Counted from the first letter of the stretch, positions 1 through 6,550 are shown. The stretch: DNA of 8,084 bases from Deltaproteobacteria bacterium (GCA_024280875.1 JAJRPH010000525.1:1-8084), one strand, 5' to 3'. Made by a program: numbers and translations. The notes: generated by a model not told the origin, from the sequence alone.

Positions 1-2
1 AT

Positions 3-1847
3 TCGAGTTCCAGCACCAAAGTAAAAGGATATCCCAATGATTCATTGCTGGCAGTGGCCGCGGATCTGAATAACTCCGGTGTTGTATTGCTGGATGCCCG
101 CAGTGCGGATACATACAATGCCGGACATATTCCGGGCGCATTGAACATGCCCTGGGGGCAGTTTGTGGATGCAAGTGTCAACCTTCTGCCGGTTTCAGAG
201 CTGGAGGTACTTCTGGGTGCGTTGGGATTGACCCGTGAATCTAAAATAATTATCTATGATGATACCATCGCATCATGGGGCGCAGCCGGTCGACTGTTCT
301 GGATGTTTGAATACCTGGGATGTACCCGGGTAAGTATATTAGACGGCGGCTGGGATAAATGGGTGGCGGATGGCAATGTAACGGAAACCACAGTAAATAC
401 GCTTCCGGCAACCACATTTACAGCCATTGAAAAGCCTGGTGTTGTCGTTGATAAAGAATACATCGAAAGCCGGATGAATGATGCGGATTTTGCCATTATT
501 GATACGCGTACGGATGCGGATTTTATTGGTTGGCGGCTTTACGGGGAAGCCCGGGGCGGGCACATTTCAGGTGCCGTTCAAATCCCCTATGCATGGTATT
601 TCAAGGAAGATAAAACCATTTTAGAGTATCAAGACATGAAGGAATTGTTTGAATCCAAAGGCGTGACTTCAGATAAAGAGGTAACAGCGTATTGCACGGC
701 GGGTATCCGGAGTGCATATGCGTATTTTCTGGGCCGCTTGATGGGATATGAACGGGTGTCTAATTATGATGGGTCCATATCAGACTGGGCGGCATCCAAT
801 GAAATCACGTATCCCATGGATTCGCTGAAAAATTATGAAAAGCTGGTCCATCCCGGATGGGTCAAACAGTTGATTGACGGCGAAATCGAGCCGGACGGCA
901 AGGACGGCTATGTGATTGTGGAATGCGGTTGGGGACCATCGGACGCAACCGGGTATGATGACGGCCATATTCCCGGCGCCATTCATGTGAATACGGATGA
1001 AATTGAATATCATAAGTTTTTTGCGCGAAACAATCCCCCGGCAGATCAATGGTTCGGCAGAAGCACGACGGAAGACGAAGATGCAGCCAAAGGATTGGGC
1101 CCGGATGATACTCTTCCGGACAATTGGTGGAACATCTATCCGGATGAGTATTTGCTTCCGGCCATCGCGTATATGGGGATCACAGCAGATACAACCGTGG
1201 TGGTATACAGCTCTGTGCCCGGGGCGGCCGGTCGGGTGGTCTGGACGCTCATGTATGCCGGCGTGGAAGATGTCCGCCTGTTAAACGGCGGGTTGGCCGC
1301 ATGGCAGGCTGCCGGTTATGACGTTTCCACGGATGCTGTTGAGCGAGCGCCGGTGGCCAATTTCGGCGCAACAATCGCCCTTCATCCTGAATACCTGGTG
1401 GATGATGCCTATGCCCGAAAAATCGCCAATAATAACGGTGATCCGGATGCCATCTTACTGGATATCCGGACATGGGGTGAATATACGGGCGCAACCGCAC
1501 CGTACTCCTATATCCCGGCCAGCGGCCGGATTCAAAACGCAGTATGGGGACATGCCGGCGATGCCCTGTCGGATATGAATTATTTTGTGGACGCCAAAGA
1601 CGGCACCATGCGCAGTTTTACGGAAATCAAAGCCATGTGGGCAGCAGAAGGCGTAACATCGGAAAATACAGTCAGCCACTACTGCGGTACCGGATGGCGC
1701 GCGGCCCTGTCCTTTTTCTATGCACACCTGATGGGCTGGGAAAACAACAACCTGTTTGACAGCGGATGGTTTAAATGGAGCATGGGGCCGGAAGCAGATA
1801 TCAATCCCATGGTGGATGAATATCAGGATCTCCCGGCGGCTGAATAA
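3..1847 (+). CDS. Four-domain rhodanese (sulfurtransferase) protein, 5' end outside the window
   Basis: The reading frame is open from base 3, so the true start lies left of the window; the TTG at 45 is not the start. The first visible residues are a Ser/Thr-rich linker (SSSSTKVKGYPNDS), as often follows a signal peptide or lipobox, so export is likely but unproven. Four rhodanese domains follow, at about 45-390, 430-810, 860-1330 and 1385-1800. Each has a DxR/GHIPGA-like CH2A region or its equivalent. Domain 2 has a catalytic loop CTAGIR (Cys codon 693-695) and domain 4 has CGTGWR (Cys codon 1683-1685). Domain 1 has Asp (YDDTIASWGAAGR) and domain 3 has Ser (YSSVPGAAGR) at that place. The layout is two head-to-tail copies of the usual inactive-plus-active thiosulfate sulfurtransferase pair. 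Domain 3 carries an extra Trp/Pro-rich insert at about 1015-1140. Family knowledge: sulfane sulfur transfer from thiosulfate, polysulfide or persulfide. The actual donor and acceptor are unknown. Confidence 0.93.
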   Translation, partial: SSSSTKVKGYPNDSLLAVAADLNNSGVVLLDARSADTYNAGHIPGALNMPWGQFVDASVNLLPVSELEVLLGALGLTRESKIIIYDDTIASWGAAGRLFWMFEYLGCTRVSILDGGWDKWVADGNVTETTVNTLPATTFTAIEKPGVVVDKEYIESRMNDADFAIIDTRTDADFIGWRLYGEARGGHISGAVQIPYAWYFKEDKTILEYQDMKELFESKGVTSDKEVTAYCTAGIRSAYAYFLGRLMGYERVSNYDGSISDWAASNEITYPMDSLKNYEKLVHPGWVKQLIDGEIEPDGKDGYVIVECGWGPSDATGYDDGHIPGAIHVNTDEIEYHKFFARNNPPADQWFGRSTTEDEDAAKGLGPDDTLPDNWWNIYPDEYLLPAIAYMGITADTTVVVYSSVPGAAGRVVWTLMYAGVEDVRLLNGGLAAWQAAGYDVSTDAVERAPVANFGATIALHPEYLVDDAYARKIANNNGDPDAILLDIRTWGEYTGATAPYSYIPASGRIQNAVWGHAGDALSDMNYFVDAKDGTMRSFTEIKAMWAAEGVTSENTVSHYCGTGWRAALSFFYAHLMGWENNNLFDSGWFKWSMGPEADINPMVDEYQDLPAAE

Positions 1848-1904
1848 CCCGAGAATAATCAACCGCATAACAATTTTTTAAGAAATATATTTAACCCCAT
1901 GAAG

Positions 1905-1932
1905 AAGGCCGTTCTTTTTGAACGGCCTTTTT
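1905..1932 (+). terminator. Rho-independent terminator after the rhodanese gene
   Basis: A perfect 10-bp stem, AAGGCCGTTC (1905-1914) pairing with GAACGGCCTT (1920-1929), encloses a TTTTT loop. The T run of the 3' arm extends to 1932. It lies 57 bases past the rhodanese stop codon. It also lies inside the longest possible frame of the next gene (ATG 1899), which argues that this ATG is not the real start. Confidence 0.85.
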
Positions 1933-1949
1933 CATGGTATAAACAGATT

Positions 1950-3842
1950 ATGAAAACCGATTCGGCTCCACAGTTTATTAAAAATTATCCGCAAGTTGTT
2001 GCAATATTTTGCTTTCTCGCCGGCCTGGAGGTCTTTTTGAGCATGGCGACCGGCAGGGCTGTTGTCAACGCGTCGATGATTTGGCCGCAAGACAGCTGGT
2101 TCAGCGGTGCCCTGATCATGATGTGGGGAACGGCCATGCTGCTGGTGGTCCTTTTTCCGATGGGGTTAACCAGGTTTCAGAATGCCGCGATCCTGATGGG
2201 GGTTGCATGTTTCAGCCACGCTTTACTGGTTTGGGACAGGGCCGGTGTTTCATCAACAGTAAGGATTTCAACACTCCTTCTTTTATTGATGGATATGGGA
2301 GTCCTGGGATTTTTGTTATTGATTATGCATCACCGATACCTGGAAATGCGGTGGGCCCTGCTGTATGTGTTTAATCCATTTATTGTTTACGCTCTGCTCA
2401 CAGCCGATTTGACGGATGTTGCCGGTCTGTCCTTTTTCATGGGCGCTCTGTATTGGGCGACCATCAGGCAATGGCGCTTCATGTATATCTTCATGGGGTC
2501 GGCGGTTTTTGTCAATCCGGCAGCCGCGCTTGGTGCAATATTTTTGATCAATCCGAAAAATCTAAAGCATGCGGTCTGGGCGCTGGTAACGGTTTTTATT
2601 GCCGGTTGTATCCAGCTGTTGATGACCCCGGAATCCATATCCGGCCCAGGCACTAACGCTGAACTCGGTTTTTACAATCCGGTTTATATACTGGTTCAGG
2701 CGCTGTCAAATGAATCGATACGCACTGTTTCCATCTATGATGGTATCATGGCAGCAGGCCTGGTAATCGGATGCTGGTATTTTCACCCCCATCGCAACAG
2801 GCGGTTTGGTAACGATCCCATACCTGGTTGCTTTTTTGTCTTCGGGGCCCTGGTGCTCCTGGCACCGGTTATTCAGGTCTCGTCATTGATCTGGATGGCC
2901 CCTTTGCTGGTGGTTCGTCCGGCATTATCCTGGGTGGTGCTCATGATGACAATCCCCCTGGGACTGCCGGTATTATCCGGCATCAACGATCTGTCCGAGT
3001 CCCTGCAGTTGACCCGATGGACGCAATTGACAATGTGGCTCCCGGTTTGTGGTTTGTTGTGCAATGACGGTCGTCTTTTTTTTAAAAGACAAAAATTAAT
3101 GACGCAACATGAACAATGTCAGTCTGTTTCCGTGGTCGTTCCCACTTTAAATGAAGAAAAAAACATTATTCAGTGTCTGTCGGAAATTTGTAAAAACCGT
3201 CATATTTGTGAAGCCATTGTTGTGGACGGTGGCTCAACGGATCATACGCGAAAACTTGCCCAAAACGCTGGTGCCCGGGTCATTCTCCATGAAAAGGGAT
3301 TGGACTGCGGCGGCGGCCGGGGCGGACAGATCAAGGCTGGGATTGACATGGCCAGAGGCGATGTGGTGGCCGTTGTTCATGCGGATACGCTATTATCGAG
3401 TGACGTTTTACAGGAAATGGTGGCAATGCTGAACCGGAACCCGACCGTGATTGGCGGGGCCGCGGGATGCCGGTTTCAATCCAGCGCCGGAAAACTCAGG
3501 TTGATAGAATTTTTAAATGATGCCCGGGCCGCGTTTTCAGGGATCAGTTTTGGCGATCAGGTTCAATTTTTCCGGCGGCGTCCGGTGGCTGATCATGATC
3601 TTTTTCCGGACATGCCCCTGATGGAAGATGTGGAATTTTCAGTCCGACTGCACCGTCTGGGCCGGCAGGTCTATTTATTTAAACATGCCGCCGATTCTGC
3701 CAGACGATGGCAGCGCATGGGATCAGCAAATGCGTTGTTGATCATCCGGCTGCTTGCGGTCTATCTGATTCAGCGGTTGTGGACCACACCGGACAGCACC
3801 GGGTTTTATCGGAAATATTATCAAAAGGACAAAGCCCGCTGA
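1950..3842 (+). CDS. Membrane protein fused to a GT2 glycosyltransferase (TIGR04283-like)
   Basis: I chose ATG 1950 (630 aa). The upstream in-frame ATG 1899 would make residues 2-17 from the terminator hairpin. Neither start has a clear ribosome binding site. The first ~370 residues are strongly hydrophobic with roughly ten membrane segments. A stretch around FNPFIVYALLTADLTD is reminiscent of polyprenol-dependent GT-C enzymes, though I cannot assign a family. From about residue 392 a cytoplasmic GT2 domain begins: SVVVPTLNEE, VVDGGSTD (Asp426), HADT (Asp479), GDQVQFFRR and MEDVEF (Glu559, Asp560). A hydrophobic helix lies near the C-terminus. The order and spacing match the TIGR04283 family, some members of which are linked to arsenosugar synthesis; no arsenic gene is nearby, so the substrate is open. 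The halves join just after a T8 run (3076-3083), and an in-frame ATG at 3099 could start a stand-alone GT2. The fusion may be real or may hide a one-base indel. Confidence 0.85.
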   Translation: MKTDSAPQFIKNYPQVVAIFCFLAGLEVFLSMATGRAVVNASMIWPQDSWFSGALIMMWGTAMLLVVLFPMGLTRFQNAAILMGVACFSHALLVWDRAGVSSTVRISTLLLLLMDMGVLGFLLLIMHHRYLEMRWALLYVFNPFIVYALLTADLTDVAGLSFFMGALYWATIRQWRFMYIFMGSAVFVNPAAALGAIFLINPKNLKHAVWALVTVFIAGCIQLLMTPESISGPGTNAELGFYNPVYILVQALSNESIRTVSIYDGIMAAGLVIGCWYFHPHRNRRFGNDPIPGCFFVFGALVLLAPVIQVSSLIWMAPLLVVRPALSWVVLMMTIPLGLPVLSGINDLSESLQLTRWTQLTMWLPVCGLLCNDGRLFFKRQKLMTQHEQCQSVSVVVPTLNEEKNIIQCLSEICKNRHICEAIVVDGGSTDHTRKLAQNAGARVILHEKGLDCGGGRGGQIKAGIDMARGDVVAVVHADTLLSSDVLQEMVAMLNRNPTVIGGAAGCRFQSSAGKLRLIEFLNDARAAFSGISFGDQVQFFRRRPVADHDLFPDMPLMEDVEFSVRLHRLGRQVYLFKHAADSARRWQRMGSANALLIIRLLAVYLIQRLWTTPDSTGFYRKYYQKDKAR

Positions 3843-3874
3843 AGAAATCCGGCCGAAGCATTCCGGGCTCTTAA

Positions 3875-4158
3875 AAATTCAGGGCCATACTTGAATTTAT
3901 CGCCAAAGGGGGCATTGGGAAAGTTTACCGTGCGCACCAAACAAATCTGAATCGGGATGTGGCCATCAAAATAATCTCAAAGTAATGGCTGGAATGCATC
4001 GTAGAAGATGACGAAGAAATAGAAACCGCATTACAGCGATTTTAAAGAGAAATTCAGGCAATGGCCGGGATTCATCACCCCACAATGTATTACAAATTTT
4101 TGATTATGGCCGGGAAATTGTCAAAGGCGGAGACATAAAATTTGAAACCATTTCTTAA
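3875..4158 (+). pseudogene. Decayed N-terminal lobe of a Hanks-type Ser/Thr protein kinase
   Basis: In one frame from about 3887 the translation reads ILEFIAKGGIGKVYRAHQ, then NRDVAIKI. This is the glycine-rich loop and the VAIK lysine strand of a eukaryotic-like protein kinase. The frame is stopped by TAA at 3983-3985 and again at 4043-4045. Beyond the second stop it continues as REIQAMAGIHHP. After a 2-base shift near 4082-4083 it resumes as NVLQIFDYGREIVKGGDI and ends at TAA 4156-4158. Just upstream, an adjacent frame reads IQGH, which suggests one more indel near 3888. No start codon, HRD catalytic loop or DFG motif is present. It is therefore a dead fragment of about 90 codons, cut off before the C-lobe. 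Whether an intact paralogue exists elsewhere cannot be seen. Confidence 0.8.
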
Positions 4159-4179
4159 CCTCCGATTAACAAAGCAGAC

Positions 4180-4207
4180 CTCCAATATCTGTTTCAAGAT
4201 TTTGGAG
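4180..4207 (-). terminator. Stem-loop past the GGDEF gene end, possible weak terminator
   Basis: CTCCAATATCT (4180-4190) and AGATTTTGGAG (4197-4207) pair over 11 positions with one mismatch around a 6-base loop. It lies 20 bases beyond the minus-strand GGDEF stop codon, in the right place for a terminator of that gene. The following minus-strand bases (GTCTGCTTTGTT) are only moderately T-rich, so the role is uncertain. Confidence 0.35.
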
Positions 4208-4479
4208 ATTCCGGCTATTTATTCTTTCACCAATATTTCCTCTGAATTGGATTCACCGACAAAGGCAGGTGAATTATTTTTCTGCCCGGTTTTTCAGTGC
4301 TGGCAGTTTTTACCAGCTTCGACTTTTCATTGTTTTCACTTTGCTGTTTAACACCAGCCACTTTTATTTTATTGCGACCATCTTTTTTAGCAAAATACAG
4401 AGCCTCATCAGCCCTTGAAATCGGTTCCGCGACCGAGGCATCATGCCCGGGTATTACGGTAGCAACTCCTATACTGACC

Positions 4480-4490
4480 GTTAAGGTTTG
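4480..4490 (+). repeat. Target-site duplication, left copy
   Basis: GTTAAGGTTTG here and GTCAAGGTTTG at 4638-4648 match at 10 of 11 bases, with eight perfect (AAGGTTTG). On the minus strand both encode QTLT, so the duplicated target lies inside the GGDEF frame. Confidence 0.75.
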
Positions 4491-4640
4491 ATGGCTTCGC
4501 AAAAAGTCCAAATTCTGTGTTGCGCTACATCCTTCATTTCTTCATGGTACGCTAAGTACAAATTATCACTCAGGATTTGCGCGCCTTGAATTTTGAGCTT
4601 TTTTCTTTGCCATCGAAATCTGACTTTTTACGAGTTTGTC
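4491..4640. mobile_element. 150-bp MITE-like element inserted in the GGDEF gene
   Basis: The insert has inverted ends TCGCAAAAAGTC (4497-4508) and GACTTTTTACGA (4622-4633), which match at 11 of 12 positions, with weaker pairing on either side. It is flanked by the direct repeat AAGGTTTG (4483-4490 and 4641-4648). It codes for no transposase. The interior is partly self-complementary, for example GTAC-GCTAA-GTAC at 4547-4559. Size, ends, target duplication and clean gene disruption fit a non-autonomous miniature transposable element. I believe similar short elements are scattered in Desulfobacterales genomes, but this is from memory and unchecked. Confidence 0.8.
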
Positions 4641-4648
4641 AAGGTTTG
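4638..4648 (+). repeat. Target-site duplication, right copy
   Basis: Partner of the repeat at 4480-4490. AAGGTTTG (4641-4648) is the perfectly shared core. The single mismatch outside the core suggests either an 8-bp duplication or some divergence since insertion. Confidence 0.75.
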
Positions 4649-5082
4649 GCATCCGTTACCTGCTTTTTCGTGTGGAATACACAGCGCCAAAACTTTATCT
4701 CGAACTATTTCAGCGACTTTGTACGCACCTTCCTGATCAGTTTCCGGAAGTAATACGGCAAATTCCTCTCCTCCATAGCGTGCGACTAAATCCCTTGGCC
4801 GCTCAATGGTTTCACTTAATGCACCGGCGACTCTCTTTAAACATTCATCACCTGCCTGATGTCCATAGAGATCATTGTAAGTTTTAAAAAAATCGATATC
4901 GCACATGATCAGCGACAGGTGTTTATTCATCCTGATGCCATACTCCACGGCAGCATGTTTAATGAAAAGGACATCAGGGTTTCTGTAATGGCAAGGTCAA
5001 ATATTGAACGTTATTAACTTATTATATTGACACAAATTTTTTTTATCGAACGATGCAAATCCGATATAAGAATTAAAATGAT

Positions 5083-5101
5083 GAGCGAATTTTTTTCACA
5101 C
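5083..5101. promoter_or_regulatory. Palindromic operator-like site 1
   Basis: GAGCGAATTTTTTTCACAC is a 19-base imperfect palindrome (5 of 7 arm positions pair). It differs from site 3 at only two positions. Its centre is at 5092, 42 bases from the centre of site 2. Probably a repressor or activator site; the regulator is unknown. Confidence 0.5.
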
Positions 5102-5124
5102 TCCAAGCAGGAAACACAAAAAGG

Positions 5125-5143
5125 GTGTGAAAAAATTTCACAC
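5125..5143. promoter_or_regulatory. Palindromic operator-like site 2
   Basis: GTGTGAAAAAATTTCACAC is a perfect palindrome with 8-base arms around three A, centre 5134. The half-site TGTGA recalls CRP/FNR-family sites, but the spacer between TGTGA and TCACA is 7 bases rather than the classical 6, so that family is not assigned. Confidence 0.6.
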
Positions 5144-5165
5144 AGGGACACGTTTTTATGTTTGT

Positions 5166-5184
5166 GTGCGAATTTTTTTCGCAC
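5166..5184. promoter_or_regulatory. Palindromic operator-like site 3
   Basis: GTGCGAATTTTTTTCGCAC has perfect 7-base arms around five T, centre 5175, which is 41 bases from the centre of site 2. It shares the pattern GWGYGAA-N5-TTCRCAC with sites 1 and 2. It ends 211 bases before the nadA start. Confidence 0.6.
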
Positions 5185-5209
5185 TCAATGTAAATTTCCG
5201 TATCAGAAA

Positions 5210-5228
5210 ATGCGAATTTCTTTCATAC
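5210..5228. promoter_or_regulatory. Degenerate fourth copy of the palindromic site
   Basis: ATGCGAATTTCTTTCATAC matches site 3 at 15 of 19 positions, and its centre (5219) continues the spacing at 44 bases. Only 4 of 7 arm positions pair, so it may be a weak or decayed site. Confidence 0.35.
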
Positions 5229-5395
5229 TTCCATGGAAATCTTTTTTTAGAAAAATATTTTTTAGCCACCTCTGCAACGAATTGCCCAACGAATAAACGG
5301 ACAACCAACTGCCATTTGCAATTAACTCTATGTGGTATTAATTTATATAGAAGTGATTTAATAATTATAAAAACTTTTTTAAAGCGATTAAAATC

Positions 5396-6448
5396 ATGCA
5401 AAAACACACAAAAAATCAAATTATTATCCAAAAAATCAAACAGATCAAAAAGAATCTCGGCAATAAACTCATCATCCTGACCCATCATTATCAGCGCAAA
5501 GAAATTGTTGAGATGGGAGATTATCGCGGTGATTCGTTCGGGCTTTCCAAAACTGCGGCAGAAGATCAAACCGCCCGATATATTGTTTTCTGCGGTGTTC
5601 ATTTCATGGCCGAAAGCGCGGCAATTCTGGCCCAACCCCACCAAATTGTACAGATTCCCGATATTGAAGCCGGATGCTGGATGGCCGACATGGCAGATAC
5701 ATATCTTGCTGAGAAAGCATGGGAGCAACTGACGCAAATTGTTGATGAAAAAGCTGTGATGCCATTGGTCTATATGAATTCAGATGCCAGGATCAAGGCA
5801 TTTTGCGGTAAAAATGGAGGCGCGGTATGTACTTCTTCCAACACAGCGGACGCTTTCCGCTGGGCCTTTAAACAACGGGAAAAAATATTCTTTTTCCCGG
5901 ATCAGTATCTCGGGAAAAACACCTGTAATCAATTGGGAATTAAGCCAGATGAAGTTATTGTCTGGAAGCCCAATGAACCCTTTGGCGGCAATACTGAAGA
6001 AGACATTCAACGCTCAAAAGTCATACTCTGGGATGGATATTGCCTGGTCCATACCCGCTTTACCGTGGACCATATTCGTCCGCTACGGAACAAATATCCG
6101 AAGGCGAGTTTTGTGGTTCATCCGGAATGTACCGAGGAGGTGGTCAAAGCTGCCGATGCCGTCGGATCGACCAGTTTTATCGTAAAGTATATTGATCAGG
6201 CACTCCCCAAATCATTGATTTTCGTTGGGACAGAAATCAATTTAATCGAACGCCTTAATGATGAATATCCTGACAAAACCGTTCTGCCCCTGCACCATTC
6301 ACTCTGTCCGAATATGTATAAAATTAATCTGGAAAATCTCCTTTATACTCTTGAAAACATAGGCAAATATAATATAGTAGATGTAGATAACGTCATTAAA
6401 CAAGATGCACGAAAAGCGCTTGATCGTATGCTGTCTTTAACGGAATGA
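5396..6448 (+). CDS. nadA: Quinolinate synthase NadA
   Basis: A 350-aa cytoplasmic iron-sulfur enzyme that condenses iminoaspartate with dihydroxyacetone phosphate to quinolinate in de novo NAD synthesis. Family motifs run in order: HHYQRKEIVEMGDYRGDS, HFMAESAAIL, EAGCWMADM, MNSDARIKAFCG, VCTSSNA, FPDQYLGKNT, WDGYCLVHTRF, VHPECTEEV, FVGTEINLI and CPNMYKINLENL. The likely cluster ligands are Cys94, Cys216 and Cys304. Their spacing (122 and 88) is like the longer Bacillus-type NadA rather than the shorter E. coli type. Length is normal for the family. ATG 5396 gives the expected lead of about 25 residues before the conserved HHYQ, although no strong ribosome binding site is visible. nadB and nadC are not in the window, so the gene appears to be transcribed alone from the region carrying the palindromes. 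Confidence 0.96.
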   Translation: MQKHTKNQIIIQKIKQIKKNLGNKLIILTHHYQRKEIVEMGDYRGDSFGLSKTAAEDQTARYIVFCGVHFMAESAAILAQPHQIVQIPDIEAGCWMADMADTYLAEKAWEQLTQIVDEKAVMPLVYMNSDARIKAFCGKNGGAVCTSSNTADAFRWAFKQREKIFFFPDQYLGKNTCNQLGIKPDEVIVWKPNEPFGGNTEEDIQRSKVILWDGYCLVHTRFTVDHIRPLRNKYPKASFVVHPECTEEVVKAADAVGSTSFIVKYIDQALPKSLIFVGTEINLIERLNDEYPDKTVLPLHHSLCPNMYKINLENLLYTLENIGKYNIVDVDNVIKQDARKALDRMLSLTE

Positions 6449-6505
6449 CCCAGTTAATTTTTTAAAGTTCAATACACTTCCTGAGAAATTCTATAATAAT
6501 GTATG

Positions 6506-6550
6506 AGGCGTTAAACCCGGAAGATAAAACACCCTGAAGGTTTAGCGCTT
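6506..6550 (+). repeat. Stem-loop downstream of nadA
   Basis: AGGCGTTAAACC (6506-6517) pairs with GGTTTAGCGCTT (6539-6550) over 12 positions, counting two G-U pairs as RNA, around a 21-base loop. It starts 58 bases after the nadA stop. No T run follows, so it is not a classical terminator; it could be an mRNA 3' end stabilising hairpin or a repeat remnant. Confidence 0.45.

Larger units (their letters stand above)
4227..4996 (-). pseudogene. Diguanylate cyclase (GGDEF domain) interrupted by a MITE-like element
   Basis: Read on the minus strand, the upstream piece (4996 down to 4649) holds HLSLIMCDIDFFKTYND (metal-binding Asp region), YGHQAGDECL and the signature ARYGGEEFAVLLPE. An RPRD inhibitory site lies five residues before GGEEF. 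The downstream piece (4490 to 4227) holds QTLTVSIGVA, then SRADEALYFAKKDGRN, and a charged tail. These are consecutive parts of one GGDEF domain. They are separated by the insertion at 4491-4640, which puts a TAA at 4628-4630 into the frame. Deleting the insert plus one target copy rejoins the frame perfectly (NGCQTLTVSIGVA). The N-terminus is also damaged: an in-frame TGA sits at 4997-4999, the DxLTGLxNR motif cannot be read, and any sensor domain is missing. The residues needed for cyclic di-GMP synthesis from two GTP survive, but the protein cannot be made whole. Confidence 0.88.
4997..5395. other. AT-rich intergenic region upstream of nadA
   Basis: About 400 bases without a credible gene; short open frames here lack family features and are repeat-rich. 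It holds the palindrome series at 5083-5228. A TTGACA hexamer at 5027-5032 has no fitting -10 box. Nearer nadA, TTAACT (5322-5327) and TATATA (5344-5349), spaced 16 bases apart, are a weak sigma-70-like candidate, as are TTGCAA (5316-5321) and TAATTT (5339-5344). No convincing ribosome binding site precedes nadA. Confidence 0.6.

Noticed and set aside
45..47. TTG as the start of the rhodanese gene
   Set aside because: The frame is open all the way to base 3 with sensible linker residues, and the first rhodanese domain would lack its N-terminal strand; the gene begins outside the window.
4251..4280. ATTCACC/GGTGAAT hairpin followed by T-rich bases as a plus-strand terminator
   Set aside because: Only 7 pairs with a 10-base loop and a broken T run, and it falls inside the C-terminal coding part of the GGDEF relic.
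4227..4511. Separate small gene for the C-terminal GGDEF piece
   Set aside because: It begins inside the inserted element and continues the GGDEF fold of the piece at 4649-4996; it is half of a broken gene, not a gene of its own.
5027..5055. Sigma-70 promoter from a perfect TTGACA at 5027
   Set aside because: No acceptable -10 hexamer occurs 16-18 bases downstream, and it lies more than 330 bases from nadA.
5125..5143. CRP/FNR binding site
   Set aside because: TGTGA and TCACA half-sites are separated by 7 bases rather than 6, and the sister sites carry GCGAA instead of GTGAA, so the family cannot be named.
5083..5228. Evenly spaced repeats resembling a tiny CRISPR array
   Set aside because: Units are only 19 bases, differ from each other, are palindromic throughout, and the gaps are 22-25 bases; no cas gene is near. 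Operator-like sites explain them better.
5156..5737. 193-codon open frame on the minus strand
   Set aside because: It runs antisense through the well-supported nadA start and through the AT-rich repeats, and shows no family motif.
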